Part shown: positions 22,929-37,035 of the stretch, in pieces
How positions within the stretch are numbered: the stretch's first letter is position 1
Layout of the letters: every line of letters begins with the position of its first letter
NCBI RefSeq assembly: GCF_035083965.1
Contig: NC_089739.1
Coordinates: 11,830,001 to 11,894,000 of the forward strand
DNA length: 64,000 bases
Source of the DNA: Branchiostoma lanceolatum
Taxonomy: Eukaryota; Chordata; Leptocardii; Amphioxiformes; Branchiostomatidae
Reading direction: 5' to 3'
Program-made: the position numbers and the translations under genes
The notes under the pieces: model-generated
What the model was told of the DNA's origin: nothing
Databases searched by the model: none
What the model saw: the letters and a program-made list of their open reading frames with translations, nothing else

Positions 22929-24907
22929 ATGGCAATTCTACAATTGTTGGTTATCACGATCCTGGTAGCTGGTGAGGAAATCATTACTTTTTGTATGGTC
23001 ATGCTAATGCATCTGTAAAACCTTGATAAAAATGCGACGAGAGACTTAATTTTCGTTTTAATACCATTGATGGTTGCTTTACATTTTAGCTACTTTGTGC
23101 AGTAAAAGTTTTTTTATTATCGACTTGTCCCGGGGTTTAGGGCCCCCTTTCCTTGTTGCAAAACTTCTTAGGAGATGTGTTTACAAGTTGAAGCATTGGC
23201 AAAATTTAATCACAAATAAGAGCCCAAATCTATGAAAACTGTTACTGCTGGTCAAAGACGAACTATGTGACAAATTGTATTGATTTTATGGAAAAAATTG
23301 GCATGGGCATTTCTTATTCCTAACAAAACAGTCCAGAATTAACTAAAAGCATATTAAGTGGGCTGTTATCATAAGTGGTAAAACATGGCCTTATGTTAGT
23401 AGACTCTATCTGTCTACTTGGGTTGTTGGAAAGAAATACTAGGAAGTGGTCAAACAGAGTGAGTAAGTTGCAAGAGGATTAAGTATGTGGTAGGCCATAG
23501 AGCTACACAAAGGCAACCTAGTATGTAAAACAGCCTATTGAAGCCTTCAGCCTGAAAACAGTGAACATAAAGTTACAGTGAAAGAAACAAGAATTACAGT
23601 ATTTACTCTCAATTTCAGGCTCCCAGGCTAAGTCGCTGGTGGCCCGGCAGGGTTTGGGAAACCCGAACAACTGTCCGCAGGTCTGTCCTTTTATCTTCTT
23701 CCCGGTCTGCGGATCAAACGGGGTGACCTACAGCAACCCATGCGAGCTGGAAGCGACCGCCTGTCAACAGGCCGCACTGTGAGTATGAACGCACATTTTG
23801 ATTCGGTGCATCGGTCACAACTGTTCCGGAGCCCATAGGGGGTGTAGCCCCGACCGGGCCCCTTATCCACAAATTTGTCCCGGTGAACTGACGGATATTT
23901 AGCTCTCAGTGTTCTTATCTTATAATTAGCATACGGCGTCTATTTTTTACCGGGTCCCGGGTTGATTTTAAATCCGAGTTAAAAAAATCCAGGGGCCCGG
24001 CCGAGCTGAAGAAATAACTTCGTAGCCACAATGTATCCCACGGGACCACGTAGGGGTCACGCCCGAAGGGGGGAAACACAGCCCGTCAACTGACTGGCGC
24101 ATTTTTGCGCAGTCCTGTGAGATACCCTCTTTAGGAATGTGTTAGAAAGGCCAGTATTGTCCCAATAGTATCGCTAGCCCTGACCACCCTCCAATTATTA
24201 GTAACAGCAATAATCTTTATACTGTTCTCTACTGTTAGCTTCTCTGACCAGGATAACTACAAGCCCCTGACGATGGTTCACGAGGCTCCGTGCGGAACTC
24301 AGAACCGTAAGCGGCAGTTCGACTCCGACTGCCCGATGTTCTGTCCGGAGTATTACTCCCCGGTCTGCGGTAGTAACGGGCAGACCTACGACAATATCTG
24401 TTTCCTGGAGAGCGCCGCCTGCTTGGCTGGGTAAGTTCCAATAAACCAACATGTTACTTAAAAAAACATCCATCAGAATAGAAAGAAACCACTTTGATTC
24501 AGATATCTTCAGTAAACGAGAAATGAGTTGAAATGCAGAATCTCTGTTTTTTGCCAACGCCCCAGGGGTGGAGCCCTTTGTAAGCATAATGCGATCACAT
24601 CTATACATTTATTTGGCAATTATAATCAGATACATTTGTTTTGTTTCTTAGCAAATTCTACAGCTAGAAAAGGGCTTTTGTTGTTCTAGGCCCAATATAG
24701 GACTGGTGCAGTTTGGGTGAATGTATCATAGATGTTCACTTGATAAACGTCAGATAAGCTCCTTTTTTCCACAATTGAGAAAGTATCTTTAGTAAGACTG
24801 ACGCTTTGTTTCAATCCAGGTTTAACAACCCCAACGCTGAGCCAATCACCGTGGCGCACAGAGGTGGCTGCAATGGAGAGGGAATCTTCCCTTTGTTGGT
24901 GTCCTAA
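22929..24907 (+). CDS. Kazal inhibitor gene B, two domains (4 exons, ~160 aa)
   Basis: Exons 22929-22971, 23619-23778, 24239-24430 and 24820-24907, phases 1, 2, 2, all GT-AG. Signal peptide [15 protein letters not shown]. After [10 protein letters not shown] comes Kazal 1 (C-P-Q-V-C, P-V-C-G-S-N, Cys1-5 in exon 2). Exon 3 adds Cys6 ([11 protein letters not shown]), a dibasic N-R-K-R-Q site and Kazal 2 (C-P-M-F-C-P-E-Y-Y). Exon 4 ends [11 protein letters not shown], with TAA at 24905-24907. AATAAA is at 24975-24980. Predicted P1 is Phe in domain 1 and Glu in domain 2. Closest to gene A in the last exon and intron 3, and to gene C in exons 1-3. Confidence 0.93.
23818..24110. mobile_element. GC-rich MITE family 'GGGTGTAG', copy 1, gene B intron 2
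   Basis: It shares the blocks GGGGTGTAG(C/T)CCC, GGCGTCTATTT..TACCGGG, GTTGATTTTAA and CAACCCGTCAACT-like ends with 61263-61559. It is non-coding. Confidence 0.65.
24545..24745 (+). repeat. Intron 3 block shared with gene A
   Basis: TTGCCAACGCCCCAGGGGTG, GATCACATCTATACATTTAT and TTGGCAATTATAAT match gene A intron 3 at 10755-10965. Confidence 0.75.
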
Positions 24908-25216
24908 ACGAATGCCTCCAGTACGACGAGTATGATTGGGCCTTTCCGGGCAAACAAACGGGCATATTCCGTTCAATAAATACCATTGAGATCATACCGA
25001 AACATTCCTGTTTTCTTTTCCAGTAGCTAATATGTTGTGCGTTCTCATGTCTTATATGAAATAACCGAAGTCGAATATTCAAAAAGTAGATAGCGCTTGG
25101 AGAGCGCTAACTTCCATTAAAGCAGCGCAGTTTACTACGTTCTAAGTTTATCTATTTATTTATTCAGAATCACCACATTTGTGGAAGGATTGACATAACA
25201 TGTGGCTATCACCTTT

Positions 25217-25522
25217 TCAACCCAGACCAGACCACACCGGGGCATGCCCCTACTATATTTCGAAAGGTGTGGTGGGTTCTTTAACGTGCGCGGGGTGTGG
25301 CTCTCCCCAAACACGGAAGCTCCATTTAACGTCCTATCCGAGGGACGTCCCTAACCGAAGTAGGTACTCATTTACACCTGAGTGAAGCGAGGAAAAATTG
25401 TGCCATTCCCAAGGGCACAACGTCCGGGCGCATGTCCAGACATGTCTGGGGGCAAGTCGGGATCGAACTCGGGTTCCCTTGTTTGACGGCCTAATGTTCT
25501 AGCCGTTACGCAACACGACGCC
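25217..25522 (-). mobile_element. tRNA-derived SINE, copy 1 (- strand)
   Basis: Read on the - strand it begins GGCGTCGTGTTGCGTAACGG (A-box-like), then a GAGTTCGATCC B box, then a body with GGACGTTAAATGGA and GGGGAGAGCCAC. A second copy is at 41976-42291. The promoter boxes resemble tRNA but the fold is not a functional tRNA. Confidence 0.75.
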
Positions 25523-25722
25523 AAGTTCAAAGTATGCTGCCACTGGGCACCCTCATTTTTTACAATGGTTACGAATCCGCTAAGGAGTTCTAACATCCAT
25601 GATATAAAGATGTTCAATAGTGTCCCAAAATATTTGTAAAGCTTGAGTTTGATACCTGAATAATCATTGATAGTGCTACTTTGACTATGTACAAACAATC
25701 GATACGATTATTTATTACTTAC

Positions 25723-25907
25723 TCAATGGACCTCTTTCCAGTTATGGCGGCCATTTTGAATTTCCCGGGGTCAGCTGGGGGTCACGCACCAAAGTGAGGC
25801 TCCGGTTGTATCATAGGATGACACAACCCGAGCCTCATGTTGGTACGTGACCCCAAGCTGACCTTGGGAATTCCAAATGGCCACAGTAACTGGAAAGAGG
25901 TCTATTG
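25723..25907. mobile_element. Foldback MITE between genes B and C, copy 1
   Basis: CAATGGACCTCTTTCCAGTT at the left is inverted at the right (AACTGGAAAGAGGTCTATTG). The arms also pair through GGGGTCAGCTGGGGGTCACG. The family recurs at 28073-28312. Confidence 0.75.
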
Positions 25908-26084
25908 TATCAATAAACAAATATACATAATATGGTCGACGGTCGGATGTTGCAAATCCATATGTAAATGATGACGCGATAGGGCCACAGCCTGTTCTTG
26001 AGGCTTCAAGTATTTTATTGAGACTGAGGAAAAACGGCTGCAGGATCATTTTTTGTGACATTCCAAGGAATATCCAAGAACAAC

Positions 26085-29000
26085 ATGGCTATCCTACAAC
26101 TCTTGGTCGTCGTTATCTTAGTGACTGGTAAGGAGCCTCGCATATTTTTGTGTGGTTACATCTGTAAAACTATTTTTAATGAATTTATCTTAACACCGCG
26201 GCCACATTCGTCATAGGTTTTCCTCGATTTTGATGTCGTATTTTTTAGCAGGCTGGGACAGAACCAACCACCGACAAGGATCGTTATAACAGTCCTTTCT
26301 AGTTCTATGACAAGGCAGTTGAATATTCCACGACATATCCACGACGATAATACGTGGAATGTGTCCGAACCCTGTAACAAACAAGCGTGTCCACTTGGGT
26401 TGAAAAGCCATACAACGAGGGTATGCTATATATATATCTCATAGCAATTATTCTAAACCACACCTTTATTATGTTGGAGGCATAGAGTTGTTAAGAACTT
26501 TGAAAATGTTGCTACAGCTGTTTCACTGTGTTTCAATGTCTTAACATTGCTTTCAGCCAACTCGTGATACAATACCCTTCAGGCTCTCTTAGTGACATTT
26601 ATTTTGTTCGTTCTTAAAGTCAACTCTCTTAATACCTCGACGTGCCCTAAGACCGCCATAATTAATATAATCTTATAAGGGTCTCGGTGACAAAGACTTC
26701 TTGAAAATCTTCCATATGAACGACAGAAAAAATTGTACATCATGCTATATATTGAGCATGACTGTGGTTTGAGATAGCCTCCTTCTCAGACTTTCTAGAA
26801 CGGCTGCGTATATATTTGGCGGAGGGGGGGGGGGGGGACGCGACTTCTTACACGGGCCAAGGTCCTCTAATGCCAACAAGGGACTTTCGCTGCCGAGGGA
26901 GTTATGTCGCCAAGGGACGACCGCCTTTCTATACGGAAAGAATAGAAAGAAATGGATAGAAAGGCGGTCGTCCCTTGGCGACATAACTCTCTCGGCAGCG
27001 AAACTCCCTTGTTGGCATTAGAGAACCTTGGCCCGTGTAAGAAATCGCGTCCCCCCCCCCCCCCCCCCACAATATATATGCCGCCGTTCTAGGAAGTCTG
27101 TGAATGAGGCTAGCTTTGACAGAAAAAAACACACACAACCTGGTGTTTTTCTCACGCGTATCAGCTTTCAGGTCAGAGGTTGTCCGCTCACATGGTTAGA
27201 TGCACAAGTATTTTGTAATAACATCTATTGATCGTTTGATATACAAGTCGTGTTCACTTAACATCATCTGTGCGTAAATATATATTCAAACCGCCATATA
27301 GGGGTCCATATCTAAGTTACAGTGAAATGTAGTTTAAAAGTTTTCCCGGCAGTTGAAGGCCTTCTCAGACTTTGGAATAAGTAATATTAGTTGTATAAAT
27401 ATCAAAGAAAAGAATGAAGCAACGATATTCTAAATATAGTCGACGAAACATTATCTAAAATGTGTATGTTTTAATGCTATTCATTAAAATACCAATGAAA
27501 TTTAATTGATATTAAAACTATTTTGAGTCATGTAAGAATTAAGATCACGCCAGTGAATATGCCCTATAGCAGATAAAGTACGGATTAAAAATTGAGATGA
27601 CAAACTCTCATCCATATCTGCTTCGTTTTTTTTTCTCTAATCAATGCCGCACAAAGTGTTGTCACAAATGCACGGTGGCCCACAAGAACAGGGATATTTT
27701 ATGTGTATCTTGTACATTATATGCCTAGCAAAGGAAAAAAAATGGCACAGGAAAAAAAATTACAAATCGAGAAACACAAAAATAGCCCTGTTCTTGTGGG
27801 CCATCGTACAAATGATTAAACCTAAACTGTATCAATTTTGCATGAAATTGTTTTTTTTCTCTCTAATATAATTTCAGGCTCCCAAGCTAAGTCGCTCGTG
27901 GTCCGACAGGGCTTTGGGAACAACTGTCCGCAGGCGTGTTTCTTCATCTTCGCGCCTGTATGTGGGTCCAACGGGGTAACTTACGGCAACCAGTGCGAAC
28001 TGGAGGTGGCAGCCTGCGAGCAAGCCGCGCTGTAAGTCATGATCAGGAAGCATGTAACATCGATGTAACAGTATAGACCCATTTCCAGTTACGGCGGCCA
28101 TTTTAAATTTTCCGGGGTCAGCTCGGGGTCATGCGCCAAAACCAGGCATGACAGGGTTGGGGCTCTTAGAAGCCAGAGGTGATATATGTATGCCTTCTTT
28201 GTTGGTAAATTTCTCTCCTCTTATGCGAAATACTGTGGTACATGTGTCTTTCTTGTGTAGAAAATATTGTTTTAGTCATCTGGACAAAATGACCGCCGTA
28301 ACTGGAAATGGATCAATCAATTCAAATATATTCATTAAAATAAAATGAATACAATTAGTATCTACGTATTTCAAACGAATGTGAAGTCGTACTAATCGTA
28401 TTGAAAAAAGAAAGAACAGACAGTATAATTATTTCCCAAAAAAGTGAGTTTATTCCACGTTTTTAAGTTTGAGTGTATCGTTAACGTTATAACATGTTTT
28501 GGCGACACCTCTGGGGCGGAAGGTCTAAATGTGACGATTGAGTTGTAGATATACAAGGCTTCATTACATGCGTTTCTTGGTACTGAATGTGTGATCGTAT
28601 TTGCATAGAGTACATTTGCTGTTTTATGTCAAATTTATTGATCTTTCTTTACAATTTCAAATTCTCGTATTGTAAAGAAAACTGTATAACTTGTGAATAA
28701 AAAAGACTCTTTTTACACAACCAAGAGATTTATTCCACCAACGTTTCGGTGACCATCTGTCACCTCCTTTAAGGCAATTCAGACTGGTTCACATAGTAAT
28801 GCAGCACAGGTGTTGCAGCTTATACATAATGAGATGCATTCCCAAACGCAATCTACATGTATTAACATATGTACAATCACCGGAGATGACATCACTTTGC
28901 GGTCTAAAACGAACAGTAATGATCAAAAAACAACGGCGGAATAAATCTCTTGGTTCTGTAAAAAGATTATTTTTATATAGTCAGTGACTTACCAACCTGA

Positions 29001-30081
29001 TGAATCTATTCACGGATGTATAACTTGTGTTTGGTACCTCTAGTCTTTCTGACCATCCGAACTTCAAACCCCTGACGATGGTTCACGAAGCTCCGTGCGG
29101 TACCCAGAACCGTAAGCGGCAGTTTGACGCTGACTGCCCGATGTTCTGTCCGGAGTACTACTCCCCCGTCTGCGGCAGTAACGGGCAGACCTACAGCAAC
29201 ATCTGTTTCCTGGAGATGGCTTCCTGTCAGGCTGGGTACGTTCTGTTATTTGAGAAGATTTTTTAATTTAAAGGCAACCAAAGCAATATTAGGGCAAACA
29301 AATGGGAAAAAATCTGACATCTTTTTGCTATCGACATTTACTAACACTGTTTAGCATATTTCCGTGATAACTTCATACTTGGAGCATTTTAAAACCGCGC
29401 AAAAAACGTGCCTTATGATGATCACTTTAGTTTCGCGAGCATACAAAAACCACGGCGACGATTTTCAGTGAGTTCTCATATCATATTTTTGCATCATGGA
29501 CGTCGGTATACATTGTGATAGTGTTGTTTGAACTTATCATGTATAGAAGTCACAAAATAAATTGACTTTCAAAATCCGATTTTTTGGGCCCTCATATTGC
29601 TTGGGTTTCCTTTATTAATAAAGACTTAAACCATAGGTTTATTTTTGGTTGTGGCGTGGAGCGTTAAATTCCCCCTGGCCTGTGGACCGAAAAGAATTGG
29701 TAGGGTAAGACATTTGGTTGCTTAGCAGAGGGGTTTAACTATGTGAAATTGGACATCACTGTTGCAATGTTGCTTGTAACTGGAGGTGGTTGCCTGCGCC
29801 GGGTGTTTGCCCGAACAGGTTTGACTGTTCACACTGCGTTTGTTTGCATAACATTATGCTGTTTCTTGAGTAACTCAGCAATAGTAGACACCTGAAAGTC
29901 GACTGATGATGATGAAACATGTTTGTTTGTTTGTTTGTTTATTTTTAGAGTGAATCGTCCCAACGCCAAGCCAATCACAGTGGCACACCAGGGCGGATGT
30001 AACGGCGAGGGCGGCTTCGAAACTCGGTGTTACCCTCCCCGCAAGATGGTCGAAACAGAGAGGGGATTTACCTGCATGTAA
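26085..30081 (+). CDS. Kazal inhibitor gene C, two domains with Cys-rich tail (4 exons, ~173 aa)
   Basis: Exons 26085-26127, 27878-28031, 29044-29235 and 29949-30081, phases 1, 2, 2. Signal peptide [15 protein letters not shown]. Kazal 1 follows S-L-V-V-R-Q-G (Cys1-5 with P-V-C-G-S-N and V-T-Y-G-N-Q-C). Exon 3 holds Cys6 ([11 protein letters not shown]), N-R-K-R-Q and Kazal 2. Exon 4 supplies the last Cys6 ([11 protein letters not shown]) but then runs on to a 43-residue tail with two extra cysteines (T-R-C-Y and F-T-C-M) before TAA 30079-30081. AATAAA is at 30175-30180. The exon 4 acceptor TTTTTAG is chosen because it keeps phase 2. Predicted P1: Phe (domain 1) and Glu (domain 2). Intron 1 contains a 340-bp foldback element. 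Confidence 0.92.
26774..27112. mobile_element. Large near-perfect foldback element in gene C intron 1
   Basis: Arms of about 160 bp are inverted around position 26943 with a loop of only about ten bases. Examples are GGCGGTCGTCCCTTGGCGAC against its inverse GTCGCCAAGGGACGACCGCC, and a poly-G tract (26822 on) against poly-C (27050 on). It is probably a foldback MITE. Frames within it are mirror artefacts. Confidence 0.85.
27673..27808. mobile_element. Small foldback element in gene C intron 1
   Basis: GGCCCACAAGAACAGGGATA is inverted as AGCCCTGTTCTTGTGGGCC about 130 bp away. No coding content. Confidence 0.65.
28073..28312. mobile_element. Foldback MITE, copy 2, gene C intron 2
   Basis: Same family as 25723-25907: TTCCAGTTACGGCGGCCATT at the left and GACCGCCGTAACTGGAAATG at the right. 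It begins about 40 bp after the exon 2 donor. Confidence 0.7.
28712..28963. mobile_element. MITE in gene C intron 2 (empty-site paralogue of gene D copy)
   Basis: Terminal inverted repeats TTACACAACCAAGAGATTTA and GGAATAAATCTCTTGGTTCT. The interior contains CGTTTCGGTGACCATCTGTC. The sequence TGTATTAACATATGTACAAT near 28857-28876 is the uninterrupted site into which a LINE has inserted in gene D. Confidence 0.75.
29270..29613. mobile_element. TTAA-type MITE family, copy 2, gene C intron 3
   Basis: Left end TTTAAAGGCAACCAAAGCAA, right end ATTGCTTGGGTTTCCTTTA, with the internal TTTGCATCATGGACGTCGG block of the family. Confidence 0.8.
29614..29948. other. Rest of gene C intron 3
   Basis: Only a short (GTTT)n run (29921-29940) directly before the exon 4 acceptor is notable. 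Confidence 0.5.
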
Positions 30082-30431
30082 CGCTGCCATACACTTTCGA
30101 CCCGCATGGCGGCATTGGTGTCATCATAAGCGTATTCTCTTATTGAGAGAAGCTCGCAAATTCACATTCAGTTGAATAAACGTCATTCCTGAAATCATAT
30201 TACGGTACTCAAGTTTGTTTTTTCTGCATGAATGATATTGTTGTTCACATATTTTAGGAGGAGTTTCAGTCCATATGTTAACTTGCTATGTACACACTAT
30301 ATTATGTGCTAATCCACAGAATGTAAGTAACAGGACAGGCCTAGGGTGCGTTAAATTTGTTCCGGTACAGCAAATATGACGAACCGATAAACATACATGG
30401 GATAACTGGTGCCTTCAGGTGAAAACACAAT

Positions 30432-33400
30432 ATGGCGTTCTCACAGGTGATAGTCCTCGCCTTTCTGGTGGCAGGTACGTCAAATGCTGTTTTTACACCA
30501 TAATTGGTTTAGGATTCTGACATCGACATATGAAGTATATAATAATGGCATTGTCTTCTCTACATTAGATGTTTTAGTCCCAAAACGAGTAAAATTTTGA
30601 TCTCTTGCGTTTGCACTCTAAGTAGTAACCATATGGAGGAATATCTTGTAGCCAAAGATAGAATAGCAAACTAGAGAGTTAAAAGTGCCATCGGGTAAAA
30701 TGTGTTCCCATACAGTTCACCATTAATCTCCAAGCAGATGTTGGGGTGAAAGATCGTAACTTTGCCTGACTGTAGGTCCGGTCTTCTTTGACTACTATCC
30801 ACCCATCCCAGCCTTTCAACGTGCCGACAGTCCGCAGATGCTGACATAGGTCAAAGGAACCCTGCAGTCAGAAAACATTACAATCTTACACCCCAACATC
30901 TGCTTGGAGATTGATTCTCCATGCATACGACTTCTACATGTTATAATGACGATTTTTTCAAGAGACACTGAACTGATGTCAAAGATCTGTCGTTGAATAT
31001 TTCAATTATCATAGATAAGACAAAAATAACGTATTTTGTGTCCAGGCTGCCAGGCTAAGTCGCTGGTTGCCCGACAGGGCTTGTTGGATCCGTACGGCTG
31101 TCTGATGGCCTGTCCGCTGGAGTTTAAACCAGTCTGCGGATCGGACGGGATCACATACAGCAGCCCATGTCACCTGGACGAAGCCGCCTGCCAACTGGCC
31201 GAACAGTATGATATATTTTCCTTTTTATTCAACAGTTTTCATGTTTCTGTCTTTTTTGCGTGTTTATTTCTCTATTTGTTTGTCAGATCGAACCATATGT
31301 ATACACGAGTTGACCTGTTTAGTTTACTATGGTGCGCACGCAGCATTATGTCCAAATATAGTATAGTGACCTGCGCAGTGACATTGCGCAAAACGCTACT
31401 CCTCGAACTGGGGGCAAAATTAAAAAAGGGGGAGGGCGGCAATGGATTGAAGTAAGAGAACCACTGACTAAAGACGTCGACTGTCCGAAGCTTGGTATCA
31501 CGTTTTTAGTCCATCCATGAAATGGCTGTTCGTTTGTTCGTTTGTTCGTTTGTTCGTTTGTTCGTTTGTTCGTTTGTTCGTTTGTTCGTTTGTTCGTTTG
31601 TTCGTTTGTTCGTTTGTTCGTTTGTTCGTTTGTTCGTTTGGATAAAAAACTTACACAACCAAGAGATTTATTCCACATACGTTTCGGTGACCATCTGTCA
31701 CCTTCTTCAAGGCAATTCTGACTGGTTCACATAGCAATGCAGCACAGGTGTTGCTGCTTATACATTTTAATGAGATGCGTTCCCAAACGCAAAGTATTTA
31801 CATATGTAAAGCCCAGGAATATTGGATAGAATTGTTTAATGACCAGATACAATGGGATGTAGTTTACAGTCTGACCTATAAAACAACTATTGACTCCTAT
31901 TTAAGATCCTTTCAATTTAAGTTGTTGCATAATTTTCTTGCTCTTAAGAATAAGCTTTATAAATGGAAATTATCAGAAAATACACTTTGTTCTTATTGTA
32001 AGACTGAGGAGGAAACTCCCGTCCACATCTTTTGTCAATGTTCTTATCTTGTAAAATTTTGGGGGGATGTAGAAAGCTGGATCAGAAAGCATATGAACGT
32101 GGAATTTAGATTTACAAGTAAAATTATTTTATTTGGTTCATTAGGCTATCCTATCATTCTGAACACATTGTTACTAATTGCCAAGGTGTATATCTTTAAA
32201 TGTAGACATTTAAAAATCCCTACAATAGATGGCTTTTTAGCCTATGTACACTATTATTACAAAGTTGAGTACATCATTGCCCAAAACTTACAGAAGATTG
32301 AGAAACACTTGTTAAAGTGGGGACACATTGGTTATGCACTGTTAAAATTAATTTAGTTGGGAAAATAAAATTGTCTTTCCTGGCTTAGGTTGCTTTTTGT
32401 ATATCCACATTGTATTGTTGTGTCTTTTTTTTCAAAAATGAATAAAGATTATGTTAATAAGTATTTACATATGTACAATCACAGGGGATGGCATCACTAT
32501 GTGCAAGAAGAGTTATTTTTTATTCAGTGACTTACCAACCTGATGTAACTATTCGCGGATGTCTGTTTGGTTGTTTTTTGTTTGTTTGTTTGAACCCTTA
32601 TTTAATATTCTCAAGAAGTTCAAATTGGCCTACAGGCCGCTTTCATAACGGCTTTCATGAAGGAAAAGGTAAGGGTCAGACAAAATGTAACAGTAAGGAT
32701 TACATCATTATATTCATTAACAACTTCGTTATGTTGCTAGCCTCTCTAACCGGCCTAGCTATGAGCCCCTGACGATGGTTGACGAAGCTCCGTGCGGAAG
32801 ACAGAATCACAAGCGGCAGTTCGACTCCGACTGCCCGATGTTCTGTCCGGAGTACTACTCCCCAGTCTGCGGCAGTAACGGGCAGACCTACAGCAACATC
32901 TGTTTCCTCAACAGCGCCGCCTGCGTGTCTGCGTAAGTTGGACTTGAAAACACATATTTTTCACCTTTTTCACATATTTTTAATATATTTTCACATATTT
33001 TCCATATGTTTTTCATATATTTTCACATGTTTTTCATTATTTTTCACATATTTTCACGTATTCTTCACATATTTTTTCGTATTTTGCACCTTCAATATAT
33101 CCATAAATCTATTTCAAATAGAGAACATCTGGATAGCCTTTTTTTTAGCAATGAAACACTCATTTAAAAGTAGGCCTTATGATACAGCCTTGCACGTTAT
33201 TGAAAATTAGGGCATAATCTTAAGATTCAAAAACTCCTTGATAGGAATGCGGCCTATAAAGTTAGATTTTCATATCAAAACATAACATTCTTAATTCGTG
33301 TTTCGTTTATCTGTTTGCTTATTCTAGTTATTTATTTATTTATTTGTTTGTTTATTTTAGCGCCAATGATGCCAATGCAAAGCCCATCGTCCTGTGGCAT

Positions 33401-33454
33401 CCCGGCGGCTGCAACGCCGACGGCAGCGTGATGGAATTTCCGCTGTTATCCTGA
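30432..33454 (+). CDS. Kazal inhibitor gene D, two domains (4 exons, ~162 aa)
   Basis: Exons 30432-30474, 31046-31205, 32741-32932 and 33361-33454, phases 1, 2, 2. Signal peptide MAFSQVIVLAFLVAG. Exon 2: [10 protein letters not shown], then Kazal 1 with C-L-M-A-C and P-V-C-G-S-D. Note the extra Cys right after the signal region, shared with gene E. Exon 3: Cys6 (E-P-L-T-M-V-D-E-A-P-C), N-H-K-R-Q, Kazal 2 (C-P-M-F-C-P-E-Y-Y). Exon 4: K-P-I-V-L-W-H-P-G-G-C and TGA 33452-33454. AATAAA is at 33526-33531. Predicted P1 is Leu in domain 1 and Glu in domain 2. Intron 2 carries a LINE insertion and an octamer repeat. The start codon lies only 351 bp after gene C's stop. Confidence 0.93.
30726..30911. 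mobile_element. MITE in gene D intron 1
   Basis: The end ATCTCCAAGCAGATGTTGGG is perfectly inverted at the other end (CCCAACATCTGCTTGGAGAT). It is about 186 bp with a non-coding interior. Confidence 0.8.
31521..31640. repeat. (GTTCGTTT)n octamer microsatellite in gene D intron 2
   Basis: About 14 perfect tandem octamers. All frames across it are repeat-encoded and not genes. Confidence 0.95.
31651..31808. mobile_element. MITE copy in gene D intron 2, left part, interrupted by LINE
   Basis: It matches 28712-28870 of gene C. The element resumes after the LINE at 32476 and fades near 32510. Confidence 0.7.
31809..32458 (+). mobile_element. 5'-truncated L1/Tx1-like LINE tail with 17-bp target-site duplications
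   Basis: The insert is flanked by identical AAGTATTTACATATGTA at 31792-31808 and 32459-32475. Its reading frame (to TAG 32354-32356) encodes the C-terminal region of an L1-like ORF2, with S-F-Q-F-K-L-L-H and a Cys/His motif C-S-Y-C...H-I-F-C-Q-C. It ends with AATAAAGATT as a 3' tail. 5' truncation plus target-site duplications indicates target-primed reverse transcription. It inserted into gene D intron 2 after the C/D duplication, because gene C has the empty site. Confidence 0.88.
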
Positions 33455-33534
33455 GCAATTTCACCAGGTGGCGCTGCTAACAACGTCAAGGGCCAAGGCC
33501 GCTGCTTCGTCGTGTGTCCTATTTGAATAAACCG

Positions 33535-34312
33535 CTATAAAGTTCTCTACACCATGTTTTGTTGTCCTATACATCTATCTCTTTTAACCTTATTCAAGCG
33601 CATATATTGAGTCGATATTACAGCAAGTTACTGACTTTCTGACCCTATGTCATTAAAAAGTCCCAACAGCGTTACGTTGGTCAATAGTAACAGACTTATA
33701 AATATCAGCAAACAAGCCCAGTTGAATCAAAATAACGGTATGGGACTTCCGACAGCTGGCGAATCCAACAACAAACTGTGCCCCCCCCCCCCCCCCCGTC
33801 AATACTTTCAAGGACACACAGAAACTCTAGACAGATGCCACTACCTTGAAAAAGATAAAACACAATGCCCATATACCCCCCAAAATCGTGGGAAAAAAGC
33901 TAGACATAAAGTTTAAGGAAAAATGAAGTAGCTAGACAGAATTCGAAGATATTGTAGGCAACTGTATCGACTACTTTATTTTGCGCAAATTTTTTTAGTC
34001 TCTAGTATATAACATGCTTCTCTCTGGGAAGAATTAATTTTAAGCTCGGGCGGGTTTTTAAAGTCACGTCACAGTCAAATTTTCAAATCGATGCCCCGCC
34101 AGGTATTTAACGGTCGTCTTTTGAATCTTAGTGTGACTGGGGCATTATCATGGACAGGCAGGTGAAAAGTTCAGCGAATTTATCTTAGCAGCTAAAAATA
34201 CAAATATCACCACCGGTGGGGTTCAATCGTTTGTTCCGGGGCTTGGAACAACACATTTTGATGACGTCACCGGCGTGTGACCCCGACACATTTCAGTGAG
34301 AAACACCACAAC
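33535..34312 (+). promoter_or_regulatory. Spacer D-E and upstream region of gene E
   Basis: Mostly featureless, with a poly-C tract at 33781-33797. Possible elements: GTCACGTCACAG (about 34063), TATTTAA (34104-34110) and a perfect CRE TGACGTCA at 34262-34269, about 45 bp before the ATG. The CRE position suggests a factor shared with gene A. This is inference. Confidence 0.35.

Positions 34313-37035
<2,723 letters not shown>

Noticed and set aside
25217-25522. tRNA gene
   Set aside because: A- and B-box-like words are present, but the body continues ~230 bp without a tRNA fold and recurs at 41976-42291, so it is a SINE.
26745-27231. Paired frames rich in Pro or Gly
   Set aside because: They lie on a foldback element with poly-G/poly-C tracts and mirror each other across strands.
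31748-32356. 202-residue frame as a host gene
   Set aside because: It is the C-terminal part of a 5'-truncated LINE ORF2, with the insert bounded by 17-bp target-site duplications.
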